A stretch of DNA of 64,000 bases from Lacticaseibacillus thailandensis DSM 22698 = JCM 13996 (GCF_001312865.1 NZ_BBER01000005.1:1-64000), one strand, 5' to 3'. Shown: positions 37,837-48,842, numbered from the stretch's first letter. Translations and numbers: made by a program. The notes: generated from the letters alone by a model not told the origin.

Positions 37837-38727
37837 ATGAAGTTAAGTAAGCTTGTCACTGTCGCCGTTGCCTTGGGCGCCATTGTAGTTGGTGGGGTGG
37901 TGGCCCATAACGGTACAGTTCAGGTTCACGCGGCCACGGTTTCAGGAAAAACGATCGCCGTGGGGTCAACGGCATTACAGCCGCTGGTTGAGCAGGCCGC
38001 GAAGGATTTCCAAACGAGTCACCCTCAGGTTAACCTGTCAGTCCAGGGCGGTGGATCTGGTACTGGCCTCAGCCAGGTGCAGGATGGTTCCGTGGAAATT
38101 GGGAACTCGGACATCTTTGCCGCTCAGCAGACGGGCATCAAGGCGGGCAAATTGGTGGACCACAAAGTAGCGGTAGTCGGTATGGCGCCAGTGGTCAACA
38201 AGGACGTGAGTGTTCACTCGCTAACCATGAAGCAGTTGCGCGAAGTCTTTACGGGCAAAGTCACCAACTGGAAGCAGTTGGGCGGCGCAAACCAAACCAT
38301 CGTGGTAGTGAACCGTGCGGCCGGTAGTGGTACCCGAGCCACCTTTGAAAATGCCGTCCTGAAGGGGGCCACGGCCATTAAGACGCAGGAGCAGGATTCT
38401 AACGGCGCCGTGCAGAAGGTAGTTGAAAGCACGCCGGGCGCAATCAGCTATCTCGCCTTTGCTTACGTTAATCACGGTCTGCGGGCGGTCAACGTTAACG
38501 GTGTTAAGCCCACCGCGGCCAACGTCGCAACGAACAAGTGGCGCATCTGGTCCTACGAACACATGTACACGCCAAAGGGCAAGGACAACAAGGCTGCTGA
38601 TGCATTCATCAAGTATATCCAGTCCAAGAAGGTCCAGAACACCTTGGTTAAGAAGTTAGGCTACATCAGTATTTCCAAGATGCACGTTCAGATGAACGCG
38701 CACAACAAGGTAACGAAGATCCGTTAA
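37837..38727 (+). CDS. pstS: PstS-like phosphate-binding protein
   Basis: A 296-residue secreted binding protein. It has a signal peptide (KLVTVAVALGAIVVGGVVA, cleavage after VHA), no lipobox, then GSTALQPLVEQAAKDF, the phosphate-binding loops SVQGGGSGTGLSQV and VVNRAAGSGTRATFENAV, and TPGAISYLAFAYV. It would bind phosphate outside the membrane for PstCAB, but no pstC/A/B genes follow. A bidirectional terminator closes the unit. Frame intact. Start ATG 37837 follows AAAGAGG. Confidence 0.9.
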   Translation: MKLSKLVTVAVALGAIVVGGVVAHNGTVQVHAATVSGKTIAVGSTALQPLVEQAAKDFQTSHPQVNLSVQGGGSGTGLSQVQDGSVEIGNSDIFAAQQTGIKAGKLVDHKVAVVGMAPVVNKDVSVHSLTMKQLREVFTGKVTNWKQLGGANQTIVVVNRAAGSGTRATFENAVLKGATAIKTQEQDSNGAVQKVVESTPGAISYLAFAYVNHGLRAVNVNGVKPTAANVATNKWRIWSYEHMYTPKGKDNKAADAFIKYIQSKKVQNTLVKKLGYISISKMHVQMNAHNKVTKIR

Positions 38728-38799
38728 GGGGGGATGCCAGCGGCAATCCATTGATTTCTGCCGATTTGTGGATGTTAAGCCCGAACTGTCATTTATACG

Positions 38800-38832
38800 C
38801 TAAAAGCCGCTCAGGGATGGGCGGCTTTTGGT
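38800..38832. terminator. Bidirectional terminator
   Basis: TAAAAGCCGC with GGCGGCTTTTGG between convergent pstS and the small - strand ORF. Confidence 0.7.
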
Positions 38833-38863
38833 ATGTGGTGATAAATTTACGGGTAGATGCTGC

Positions 38864-39050
38864 CTAATAAGGTAGGTCGTGTTCAAGGGTTTCGTCGAGT
38901 AACTTGGTGTCGGACCCAAGCCATAGATTGTAGCGCTTGGGGTGTACGCTCGCGCAATCGCAATATGCCGCTGGTGCCTGAGCAATCAACATCTGCAAGG
39001 TTTCTGACTTGTTGGTAAACTTCGTCGTACGTGAGTTGGTGGTCGGGCAT
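38864..39050 (-). pseudogene. Small hypothetical protein, one frameshift
   Basis: ATG 39050 (- strand) follows GGAG. It reads PDHQLTYDEVYQQV, then in another frame SETLQMLIAQAPAAYCDCAS and HPKRYNLWLGSDTKLLDETL to TAG at 38864. The total is one base over a codon multiple, so a single indel gives about 61 residues. The second segment has a protein-like amphipathic pattern; no family recognised. Confidence 0.4.
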
Positions 39051-39243
39051 TGTGTTTCAGCTCCGTCTTTGAGCTGATCCGAATATTGATCGAATTGGCG
39101 ACTGAGTAAAGGAGTAATGCATGGCGATGTTCGCGCTGATTTGTTGCCCTCTTTTATGACTGGTTTTTTTTGCTGTAAATATGGCAAGCATGCGGTTACA
39201 ATTAAGGGAGTTAACTAATGGCTCATGGTGATGGAGGGATATT

Positions 39244-40856
39244 ATGACCGAAATGAATTTTGCACGTAAATCGATTCAGAGTTTGCTGACCGAGAATTCC
39301 AACTTTGCAGTTCCAGCTTACCAACGCGGTTATGCGTGGGATGTTAACCAGTGGGAGGACTTCTGGTCGGATCTGCAGGAAGTTGTAAGCAGCGATGAGG
39401 ATGACCATTTTCTGGGCCAAGTTGTTGTTAACAATCTTGACGGACGTGCATACATCGTTGATGGCCAACAGCGCGTAACGACCGTAGTAATCATGTTGGC
39501 GCTTCTCCGTGACCAGTTTGCGCACCTAACTGACAGTCCTAAAGCACAGGTTCGTGCCGAAGATATTCAAAATGATTTGATTTGTCGTAATGGCAACTAT
39601 GTTTTCACACAGTCTGAGCAACTCAGTGACTACTTTCGGCAATTAATTCAGGTGCCCAATGAATTTGAGGCGTATAGCAAGCAGGCTAAAATTGATAGCG
39701 AAAAGAATTTTGTTAAGGCCTATAATTACTTCAATAATAAAATTCAAGCCGCATTTAAGACGCGCAAAACTATTCCTGAACGTTTAGAATATTTGGAATT
39801 GCAAAAGAAGATGCTGCTGGAGCATGAATTTGTGATGCTAATTTCTACCAACGATGAGTCTAGTGCGTTCATTATTTTTGAAACCCTCAATGCGCGTGGG
39901 CGTGATCTCGATAGCTCGGACTTACTTAAAAACCATTTGTTCCGCAAAGCTAAGGGTGATGATACCATCAAGCATTATTGGGATCAGATGATGGATCCTT
40001 TGGGGTATAGTTCGTCAGTTGCGACTAAATTTATACGTTCATACTGGAACGCAACTGAACCGTTTACCACGGAAAAGAAATTGTACCGGTCACTTAGCCA
40101 AAAAAATTCAGACTGCCAACGAAGCTCGTGAATTTGTTAAAAAAACTTGCCGAATTGTCTGACTTTTATGTGTCAATCTCCGATCCCAGAAAAGAATCCA
40201 TCTTTAGTGACCAAGTCGTTATCCGAAATCTTTATGTGCTGAATTTGTTGGGCGCAAAAACTTTCTACCCGCTAATTTTGGTTATGATTGATCGTGATGA
40301 TACCTTCAATGAACATGATATTGGGGTAGTTTTATTTAAAGTTATTTCCTTTACGGTTCGCAATTTTACAATTGGTGGCCTTGTTGCCAACCAGTATGAG
40401 AAGTCCTTTGCAACCATCGCCAATAATCTTTATCGGGGCAGTATTAATACAGTTGCTGAAATTAATCACGCTATCTCGGAGCAAATGACCTCTGATAGGC
40501 AGTTTGCCAACGACATCCTTACCGCTTCAGTTAAAACTGAACGAGCAGCGAAGTACATTTTGTCAGAACTTGCATATAGTAACGAAGTTGAAGACATCGA
40601 TCTGAATGACGTGAAGGTGTTGGAGTTGAATGCGAATGTTGAAGATAGTGATCGTATTGGTAACAAGTTCTTGTTAACTAAAGAAGAGAATAGAAAGGCC
40701 AAGCGTTCATTGCGGGCAAAGGCCGACACGGTTGCACATGCCAAGTTTGCGGAGACTCGTAGCCTTGCTGAGAAAGTTAATACTATCGATAGTGATGGTA
40801 TTGATGCACGGCAAGCTGCGTGGGCGCAAATGGCTGTTACCGTTTGGGCTAGATAA
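39244..40856 (+). pseudogene. DUF262 (GmrS/ParB-like) protein with degenerate DUF1524, frameshifted
   Basis: N-terminal DUF262 domain: FAVPAYQRGYAWDVNQWEDF and the NTP-binding motif VDGQQRVTTVVIML, then FIIFETLNARGRDLDSSDLLK. This is the arrangement of GmrSD-type modification-dependent restriction enzymes and relatives. The frame shifts in A-runs near 40100-40146. The C terminus (GNKFLLTKEENRKAKRSL) matches the end of DUF1524, but the HxxP nuclease motif expected before it is replaced by VLELNANVED. So nuclease activity is doubtful as sequenced. About 537 residues; AT-rich; single gene with its own AGGGAT ribosome site. Likely acquired defence gene or a relic. Confidence 0.8.
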
Positions 40857-40946
40857 GGCCCACCTCAGGGTCTTATTGCCAATCTGTGGTTCATAATTAT
40901 GCGACGCTACTAAGGCGTTTATTATTAGACCAATTTTATGTACACC

Positions 40947-40990
40947 AACGGCCCGGCGCCGTCACCATGCGTGACGTGCACCGGGCCGTT
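40947..40990. terminator. Strong hairpin between convergent genes
   Basis: AACGGCCCGG (40947-40956) pairs with CCGGGCCGTT (40981-40990), with GTCAC/GTGAC inside. No T-run follows on either strand, so intrinsic termination is only probable. Confidence 0.5.
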
Positions 40991-41045
40991 TGGGCGTGAT
41001 TGTTAATTTGGTGCGGCGGGACACCCTGCCGTGTCCCGTGGACGA

Positions 41046-43159
41046 TTACTTTGTGGTGCTAATAACGATTTGGCCGTTAACCAGGTCGGCCTGCAGCTGT
41101 TTAGCATCCAGGTGGTCGAGGTAGAAGTCCGTGACCTTATCGCGGATATTCCGTTCGATGACCCGGCGCAGTGGCCGTGCACCCATGGCTTCGTCATAGC
41201 CCTGTTCAATCAGCCAGTTCTTCGCGTCGTCACTGACCGTCAACGTGATGTGCTTCTTCGCCAACGTGGTGTTCACGTCTGTCAACATCAGGTCCACGAT
41301 CTTGCTCAAGTCATCCTTGGTCAGGTGGCTGAACTCAACGATGCCGTTAAACCGGTTGAGAAATTCAGGACGGAAGTATGGTGCTAGCCGCTTCATCAGT
41401 GGCAAGTCCTTGTCCTGCTTGCCAGTCAAGGCTTCTTCACCAAAGCCGGCATTGGAAGTCGCGATGATAACCGTGTTCTTAAAGTTGACCACGTTGCCCT
41501 GACCATCCGTCAGACGGCCGTCATCCATGACTTGCAACAGTAGCGTCAATACCTGTGGGTCGGCCTTTTCGATTTCATCGAAGAGGACGATGGAGTATGG
41601 GTTCCGACGAACCTTTTCCGTCAGGGTGTTGCCGTTATCGCCGTAGCCCACGTAACCGGCAGTGGTCCCAATCAGCTTCGAAACCGCGGTCCGGTCGGAG
41701 TACTCGGACATGTCTAGCCGGATGATGGCATCCTTATTGCCGAAGAGGTCGCGGGCGAGTTGCTTGGCCAGTTCGGTCTTACCGACACCGGTTGGACCAA
41801 CGAACAGGAAGCTACCAATTGGCCGGTTACCCTCGTCAAAGCCGGCACGGTTCCGCCGGATGGCACGGGCTGCCATGTCTACGGCTTCGTCTTGGCCGAT
41901 GACCTTACCCTTGAGCCGGTCACCGATACCTTTGAGCCGCTCAATGTCGGATGCACCCATCTGGCGACCGGAATCCCGGTCAGCCGTTCAACGGCGGCGG
42001 CGACGTCATTTGGCGTGGCCGTAGCTGCTTGGTATCCGCATCGCCGTGGTCGAGCTGCTGCTGAGCCTGTTCCAGTTCGGTCTTCAGCTTAGCGGCCTGT
42101 TCGAAGTCTTCCTTCTTGGCCGCGGCGTCCTTCTGTTCGTTGAGGGACTTGATGCGGTCCTCCAGGGCGACTTTGTCCATGACCGGATGCTTAGCGGCTA
42201 GGTGTGCCGCCGTCATGTCCAGCAGGTCGATGGCCTTGTCCGGTAGGGAGCGCTGTGGAATGTACTGTACGGAGTAGTCCACAGCGGCGTGCAGTACGTC
42301 GTCAGGTAACTGGACGTGGTGATGCTGTTCGTACAGCTTGCGGACACCCTGCAAAATCTTAAAGGTGTCGGCTGGACTTGGGGCATTGATCGTCACGTCG
42401 TTGAAGCGCCGTGCCAATGCCGCGTCCTTCATGATGGTGTTACGGTATTCGTCCTGGGTCGTGGCCCCAATCACGGTGATATCCCCACGGGAAAGGGCGG
42501 GCTTAATGATGTCGGCCATACCCTTACTGCCGTTTTCTTCACCGCCGGTAGCGCCGGCGCCCAGAACCTGGTGGATTTCGTCAAAGAACAGGATAACGTT
42601 CCCTGCGGCTTTGACTTCCTTAATTAATTCCTGAATGTTCTGTTCAAAGGAGCCCCGGTATTGCGTCCCGGCTTCGAGGCTCGAGAGGTCAATCGAATAA
42701 ATCTGCTTGTCCTTCACGGACTCAGGGACGTTACCTGCAACAATTGCTTGGGCCAGGCCTTCAACAACCGCGGTCTTACCAACACCGGCATCACCGACGA
42801 GAATCGGGTTGTTCTTAGTCCGCCGGCTCAGGACTTCGGCGGTCTCCTGAATTTCGTGTTCCCGCCCGATGACCGGGTCGAGCAGACCTTCTTTGGCTTC
42901 CGCCGTCAAGTTTCGACCAAGCTTTTCGAGAATGCCGCCCTTCTTGGTTGCCGATTCGCCAGTCTGCTGGACGGGAATCTCGTTGGCGGACTGGACGGGC
43001 AACTTGCCGGTGGCGCGGTACTGGGCGAACTCGTCGGGGGTCATTTCGTGGCCGTTGACGATGTAACGGGCAGAACCGTCACTACCCATGCGACGCATTA
43101 CTTGGTTGAAGAAATCATCCATATCGTTGTTAAAAAAATGGGTCTGAAAACTGTGCCAT
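41046..43159 (-). pseudogene. clpL: ClpL-type AAA+ chaperone, frameshifted
   Basis: HSP100 protein with two ATPase modules and a short N terminus (MAQFSDPFF, then [37 protein letters not shown]), the signature of ClpL rather than ClpE or ClpC. AAA1 has [13 protein letters not shown] and [15 protein letters not shown]2 has [14 protein letters not shown] and [11 protein letters not shown]. Frames change near 43133 (T-run) and near 41990, where the linker [17 protein letters not shown] is split. Restored length about 704 residues. Start ATG 43159 follows AAGGAGG. ClpL protects LAB against heat and solvent stress. Its promoter carries a perfect CIRCE element. Confidence 0.9.
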
Positions 43160-43339
43160 ATTACGTTCCTCCTTGAGGGTTGAGTATTTGCTAGGTTTAG
43201 TAAACAGGAGTTGCAGTGAGCGTACACCACTCAGGGCATGGAAAAAGGTATCACCGACGTGGGCGGTACCTTGCTGCTGCTTATTAAACTGGCATCCGCA
43301 AACAAGTTGCCTAACGTCGTCCTCTTGTTTACATAATGT

Positions 43340-43380
43340 ATTATCGCACCTGTTTAGCACTCTGTCAACTAGAGTGCTAA
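43340..43380 (-). promoter_or_regulatory. CIRCE operator and promoter of clpL
   Basis: TTAGCACTC-N9-GAGTGCTAA (43354-43380) is a perfect CIRCE, the HrcA operator. On the - strand TTGACA (43363-43368) and GATAAT (43340-43345), 17 nt apart, form the promoter, and CIRCE covers the -35 box. Heat-inducible HrcA control is well supported. Confidence 0.93.
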
Positions 43381-43427
43381 AAATATGTCAACTTGTTATT
43401 TGAAGTGGCGCCAACAAGAGCCCAACG

Positions 43428-43471
43428 CAAAAAAAGCGGCCGGACTTTACGGCAAGTCCGACCGCTAGTAA
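43428..43471 (-). terminator. cls terminator
   Basis: On the - strand GCGGTCGGACTT pairs with AAGTCCGGCCGC followed by seven Ts. Confidence 0.85.
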
Positions 43472-43488
43472 TGGTAGAGCTATTCGCG

Positions 43489-44946
43489 TTATAGAACGGG
43501 TGACAATAAGCGCGAGAAGAGTTGCTTGAACCGGAGCCAACGTCCTTGCGCTGCAATCATGCGGTCGGTCAGTTCGGTGCAGTCTTCCATGTCGCTTTGG
43601 TAAATGTCAGCCAACTGCCGCACAATGCTGTGGTCGTACATGAACGTATTGATTTCGAAATTAAGGCTGTAGGAGCGGAAGTCCTGGTTGGCACTCCCGA
43701 CGCTCGCCATGTCGTCATCCACCAGCATGGTCTTAGCGTGCAGAAAACCGTTGTTGTAAATGTACACGTGGACGCCAAACTGGTGCAGGTAGTTGGCGTA
43801 GTACTGTGTCGCCCGGTAGATGAACGGGTGGTCGGGCATGCACGGAATCATGATGCGCACATCGATCCCGGCGGCCGCGGCCATCCGCAACGCCGTGATG
43901 ACGGCGTCGTCAGGTACGAGGTACGGACTTTGAATCCAGACCCGCCGGCGAGCCGCGTTGATCAGTTTGATGTAACCCAGCTTAATTTGTTCGGTACTGG
44001 AATCGGGACCACTGGTCACCAGCTGCATGCTGGTGGTGCCAGAGATTTCTTTGTCCGGGGTGGGAAAGTAGCGGAGGTCATACTGCAGGTGGTCGGCTTG
44101 GCCCACGGAGGAGTTCCAGTCCATGATGAACCGCACTTGCAGTAACTGTGCCCCATGGCCGACAATTCGCAGATGGGTATCACGCCAGTAACCGAACTTG
44201 GGGGCCCGCCCGAGGTATTGGTCACCAACGTTAAACCCGCCCGTGTAACCAATTTTACCGTCGATGACCACGATTTTCCGGTGATCATGGTAGTTTAACC
44301 GGAAGCTCACGATGGCATTACGGCTAGTGACAAAGGGGACGGTTTTCCCGCCCGCGTCGTGGAGGGGCTTAAACCAGTGGTGGGTGGTGCCGTGGGAGCC
44401 AAAGGCATCGTAGACTACCCGCACTTCGACGCCTTGACGGGCCTTTTCGACGAGTAAGTCACGCAACTGGGTACCAATTTTGTCCGGGTAGAACGTGTAA
44501 TATTCGATGTGAATACTGTGGCGTGCCGCCTTAATGTCGGCAAACATGCGCGCAAATTTATCGTTACCATCCGTGATAATCTCGATGGCGTTGCGCCGAA
44601 TGAGTGGGGCGTTATCTAACTGGCGGAACATTTCGACCGTTGAGGCGCGGTGCTGTGTAATTTCGTCGGTATCCGTACGTTTTAACCGGGGGAGGCTATC
44701 CCGCTGGGTATCGATGACTTCTTTGAGCCCAATCCGGTCGGCTGTGCGCAGGCGGAAAAGCTTGGTGTTGCCCAGTCCGCGGCCCGTAAAGAGGTACAGA
44801 ATAAAGCCGAACACCGGTATAACGACTAGCACCAGGAGCCATGCCCAAGTGGCGGCAATATTACGCTGCGCGTGGAAAACGGTGATGATCGCCGCAACCC
44901 AGTCCAACAGCACGATAGCTAGAATAATCCAGTTGACAATCTGCAT
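43489..44946 (-). CDS. cls: Cardiolipin synthase
   Basis: A 485-residue membrane enzyme condensing two phosphatidylglycerols to cardiolipin and glycerol. Two N-terminal helices (IVNWIILAIVLLDWVAAI and WAWLLVLVVIPVFGFILYLF) precede two phospholipase-D HKD motifs: HDHRKIVVIDGKIGYTGG and HAKTMLVDDDMASVGSAN. Frame intact and full length. Terminator downstream; TATACT (- strand, near 44984) is a candidate -10. Membrane lipid remodelling under stress fits its position next to clpL. Confidence 0.95.
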   Translation of the reverse strand: MQIVNWIILAIVLLDWVAAIITVFHAQRNIAATWAWLLVLVVIPVFGFILYLFTGRGLGNTKLFRLRTADRIGLKEVIDTQRDSLPRLKRTDTDEITQHRASTVEMFRQLDNAPLIRRNAIEIITDGNDKFARMFADIKAARHSIHIEYYTFYPDKIGTQLRDLLVEKARQGVEVRVVYDAFGSHGTTHHWFKPLHDAGGKTVPFVTSRNAIVSFRLNYHDHRKIVVIDGKIGYTGGFNVGDQYLGRAPKFGYWRDTHLRIVGHGAQLLQVRFIMDWNSSVGQADHLQYDLRYFPTPDKEISGTTSMQLVTSGPDSSTEQIKLGYIKLINAARRRVWIQSPYLVPDDAVITALRMAAAAGIDVRIMIPCMPDHPFIYRATQYYANYLHQFGVHVYIYNNGFLHAKTMLVDDDMASVGSANQDFRSYSLNFEINTFMYDHSIVRQLADIYQSDMEDCTELTDRMIAAQGRWLRFKQLFSRLLSPVL

Positions 44947-45061
44947 AAAATAACCCTTTCACTTGACGTTTACGCAGGTAAGTATACCACGCTGATGCTG
45001 GCCATCCCATTGGTAGTTGGTGGGATGTACGTCCCAGTCGCGGAAGTGGCGGATTACATCT

Positions 45062-45087
45062 GGGGCGGGAGACGTACCGCCCCCACG
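45062..45087 (+). promoter_or_regulatory. GC hairpin upstream of the ABC half-transporters
   Basis: GGGGCGG (45062-45068) pairs with CCGCCCC, 8-nt loop. No T-run; possible leader structure or operator. The rest of 44947-45220 contains promoters but no supported gene. Confidence 0.35.
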
Positions 45088-45220
45088 AATTGGATCCAAA
45101 GGTAACCACCCATGGTGCAACGGGGACGATTATGCTACATTAGATGAAGATAAGGTTTTAGTGAAATTATGGCGGGGCCATGTAGCTCCGCCTCATTTTA
45201 CGTTGGGGGAGGTTGTTGCT

Positions 45221-46941
45221 ATGCGGGTCCTTTGGCCATACTTGCGCCGGCATGCCGGTACCGCCGCTGGGGCGGTTATTACCACGATTTTGCAAGCCGC
45301 TGCCATTCTGTGGCAGCCATTTCTATTGCAGAAGGTGTTGGCGGCCATCATCGCTAACCAGCAGGCGACCGTACTCACTTTGGGGTTACAGTTGCTGCTG
45401 GTGGCACTGCTAGGCATCGTTGCTGGCATCTTCAATACCGTTTGGGCTGCCCAAACGCCGTGCGGGTTGCCGCAGATATGCGTACGGACTTGTATCAGCG
45501 CATTCAACGCTTTGCCTACGCCGATATTGAGGCCTTTAGTGCGTCATCCCTTGGTGTGCGCATGACCAACGACATTAACCAGGTGCAGATGCTCGTCATG
45601 TCGATCCTCCAGATCGTTTTGCGGGTCCCCATCACCTTTGCGGGCGCCCTCGCGCTAGCGTTGCTGGCCATTCCTGACCTCTGGTGGTTGCTCCTAGCCA
45701 TGATTGTGGTGATTGGCGCTCTGGGGGCCTTTATGACCGTCAAAATGGGGGGCTACTTTGGCAAAATTCAACACTACATTGATGAAGTGAACACCATCGC
45801 GCGTGAAAACATGATGGGTGTGCGCGTCGTGAAGAGTTTTAACCAGGAAAACGCGCAGATGGCTAAGTTTAACCACGCATCTGGTTTGATGGAGACGCTG
45901 AGCATCAAGATTGGGTATGCCTTCGCCGTGATGGTTCCCGGGTTCTTCATGATTGCCAACGTTGTTGTTGGTGTTGCTGTGCTACTCATTGGGAACCAAA
46001 TTACCAGTCATCCGGCATACTTAGCCGTTATTTCGTCGTTTGTGGGGTACGTGCTCCAGATTTTGTACGCCCTGATGAACGCGGCGTTTATCGCCACCGG
46101 GGCGACGCGGGCCTTTGTTTCCCTTGGGCGGATTGGTGAGGTGCTACGGCACGCGCCGTCGATGCTGTTTCCTAACCGGGCGCCCGTGTTGAACCTCGAC
46201 GGCGGGATCGAGTTGCGGAACGTCACGTTCACCTATCCGGGTGACGACGAACCCGTGCTCAAAAATATCAGCTTCAAAGTCCAACCAGGTGAGATGCTCG
46301 GCATCGTGGGTGCGACTGGGAGTGGCAAGTCCACGCTGGCGCAATTACTAGGGCGATTATTCGATCCCGACACCGGTGCCATTTTAGTGGGCGGTCACGA
46401 CCTACGGGAACTAAACCCACGGAGTATCCGCAAAGCCGTGGCGGTGGTGCTGCAGCGGTCGACGCTGTTTTCGGGTACGATTGCCAGCAATTTGCGGCAA
46501 GTTCGGCCGGACGCCACGGTAGCCGACATGGAGTGGGCGGCCAAGATTGCCCAAGCAGCCGAGTTCATCGACCAGCTACCTGAGCGTTTCGACGCGCCCG
46601 TGGACGAGCGGGCGGCAAACTTTTCTGGTGGGCAGAAGCAACGGTTGAGCATTACCCGCGGTCTAATTGGGCAGCCAGCCGTACTGGTGCTCGACGACGC
46701 GACCAGTGCGTTGGATGCGCGTAGTGAAAAGCGGGTGCAAGAAGCATTGGCGCGGGACCTCGGCCACATGACGACGGTTATTATTGCGGAAAAGATTTCG
46801 TCCGTGATGCACGCCGACCGTATTTTGGTCATGGATCACGGTCGCGTGGTCGGCAACGGGACGCATGCCGAGCTGGCGGCGACAAACCGGGTCTACCAAA
46901 CTATTCTGGATTCGCAGCGTAACACTGAGGAGGTGGGCTAA
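45221..46941 (+). pseudogene. ABC half-transporter, LmrC-like (degenerate site), one frameshift
   Basis: Six membrane helices plus an ATPase domain, about 573 residues when the frame break near 45450 is repaired (TVWAAQTPA then VRVAADMRTDLYQRIQRFAY). Walker A GATGSGKST and signature FSGGQKQRLS are normal. The Walker B end is DDATSALD, Asp in place of the catalytic Glu, and the H-loop His is Glu (IAEKISS). That is the degenerate-site half of heterodimeric exporters such as LmrCD/BmrCD. The stop is immediately followed by the ATG of its partner. Likely multidrug export. Confidence 0.85.
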
Positions 46942-48729
46942 ATGCAAAGTGATTTTCAAATTGCACGTCATTACTTTGGCCACTACCTCAAGCCGTACCC
47001 GTGGCAATTGATCATCAGTGTGCTGACTGTGGCCATTTACTGCGGCGCAGCGGTATACACCCCCATTTTACTGGGTCACGCGGTGACGCAACTGACCACC
47101 GTACTGGCTGAGTTTCGCGCTCATCAAACCGTCGTTATGGCACCCTTTATCCGGACGGCAGCGACGATGATTACCATTAACGTGGTGGCAGGATTTGCGG
47201 ATTGCGCCACCTCAGCCATTTTGGGCTGGGTCGCCGGTGTATCAACCTCCCGTATGCGGAGCGAACTATTCGCCAAAATGCAGCGAATTGGGGTCAGCTA
47301 TTTTGACCGGACTGAGGACGGGGACTTACTGGCCCGGTTTACCAGCGATCTCGATAACATTTTTAATGCCATGAACCAAGTGTTTGTCAACAGTTTCTAT
47401 TGGTTTGGTTCCCTGATAGGGGTCCTGATCATGATGTTTTCTAGTAACGTCATGATGGGCGTCGTGACGATCATTACTACGCCACTGGCGGTTTTGGTGT
47501 GCTGGTTCGTCATCACACACGCCAGCCGGGCGGTCAACGAGCAACAGCGTGCCGTTGGGGCGCTGAACGGCTACATTAATGAACAAATTACCGGTCAGAA
47601 GGTCATTATCACCAACGGTTTGCAACAACCGTCAATTGCCGGCTTTACCAGCCGCAACGCGACGGTGCTGCAAGCGGCCCAGCGCGGGCAAATTTGGGCT
47701 GGGATGCTGATGCCGGTCATGTCGGGGCTGATGCTCCTGAATACGGCCATCGTTATCTTCTTTGGTAGTTGGTACGTACTGCAGGGCAACATGGCGCTGG
47801 GGACCGGGCTGGCCGTGGTGGCCGTCTTTGTCCAGTATGCTCAGCAGTATTATCAGCCAATCATTCAGTTGACCAGCGTGTATAACATCATCCAGCAGGC
47901 CGTCACTGGTGCTCGGCGCGTGAGCGAAGTCTTTGCGCAGCCCGATGAGGTCCGGTCCACCGATGGCAAAGTGATTGACGGGGTGCACCACGGCGTTAAG
48001 TTGACCGACGTCCACTTTGGCTACCTGCCAGGTGTCGAGATCTTGCACGGCATCAATATTGATGCGCCACGCGGGCACATGGTGGCGCTGGTGGGGCCGA
48101 CCGGTTCGGGGAAGACCACCGTAATGAACCTGCTCAACCGTTTTTACGATGTCGATACCGGGAGCATTACCATTGATGGCACCGACATTCGCGCACTCGA
48201 ACTTACCAGCCTGCGGAACAACGTCGGCATCGTGCTACAGGATCCGCAGTTGTTTTCGGGCACCATCCGGGATAACATTCGTTTTGGTGATCCTGATGCT
48301 GGGGATGCGGCTGTGATCAACGCCGCCCAGCAGGCCCGCATCCACGATTACATCATGACGTTGCCCGATGGCTACGATACGCTAATTACGGATGAACAGT
48401 CCGTCTTCTCTGCCGGACAAAAACAACTGCTGAGTATCGCGCGGACGATTTTGACCGACCCGCCGGTATTGATCATGGACGAGGCCACCAGCAACGTGGA
48501 TACCGTCACCGAGGCGCAGCTGCAGGCAGCGATGAATGCCGTCACGCGTGGGCGTACCAGCTTTCTGATTGCTCACCGGTTGCGGACCATCGTGCATGCG
48601 GATGAGATTGACGTGTTGCGCCATGGCACTATTATTGAACGTGGCACCCATGCGGAATTGATGGCAGCGAACGGCTTTTACGCCCAGTTGTACCGGGACC
48701 AGATGCCGGAGTTGGCGACCAACGCGTGA
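46942..48729 (+). CDS. ABC half-transporter, LmrD-like (catalytic partner)
   Basis: A 595-residue half-transporter with six helices in residues 20-320, Walker A GPTGSGKTT, signature FSAGQKQLLS, a canonical Walker B with catalytic Glu (LIMDEATSNVDT) and H-loop His (IAHRLRTI). So it supplies the hydrolytic residues for the composite site of the heterodimer with the preceding gene. Extra N-terminal residues (YGAAVYTPILLGHAVTQ region) are family-typical. Frame intact; starts directly after the stop of the first gene. Confidence 0.93.
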   Translation: MQSDFQIARHYFGHYLKPYPWQLIISVLTVAIYCGAAVYTPILLGHAVTQLTTVLAEFRAHQTVVMAPFIRTAATMITINVVAGFADCATSAILGWVAGVSTSRMRSELFAKMQRIGVSYFDRTEDGDLLARFTSDLDNIFNAMNQVFVNSFYWFGSLIGVLIMMFSSNVMMGVVTIITTPLAVLVCWFVITHASRAVNEQQRAVGALNGYINEQITGQKVIITNGLQQPSIAGFTSRNATVLQAAQRGQIWAGMLMPVMSGLMLLNTAIVIFFGSWYVLQGNMALGTGLAVVAVFVQYAQQYYQPIIQLTSVYNIIQQAVTGARRVSEVFAQPDEVRSTDGKVIDGVHHGVKLTDVHFGYLPGVEILHGINIDAPRGHMVALVGPTGSGKTTVMNLLNRFYDVDTGSITIDGTDIRALELTSLRNNVGIVLQDPQLFSGTIRDNIRFGDPDAGDAAVINAAQQARIHDYIMTLPDGYDTLITDEQSVFSAGQKQLLSIARTILTDPPVLIMDEATSNVDTVTEAQLQAAMNAVTRGRTSFLIAHRLRTIVHADEIDVLRHGTIIERGTHAELMAANGFYAQLYRDQMPELATNA

Positions 48730-48824
48730 GGGCGCTATTTGCTGGGGCACGAGCACTGGCTGAAACGCAGTTGTCCCAATTGACACCAACGGGCGACTGC
48801 ATTATTATCATTGGGTCGAGAAAA

Positions 48825-48842
48825 GGTGAGTGGTAACTCACC
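48825..48842. promoter_or_regulatory. Perfect palindrome before the VTT-domain gene
   Basis: GGTGAGT-GGTA-ACTCACC lies nine bases before the ribosome site of the next gene. It could be an operator or a small mRNA hairpin. Its half-site GTGAGT shares GTGAG with the TetR-type operator at 49649-49662. Confidence 0.4.
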
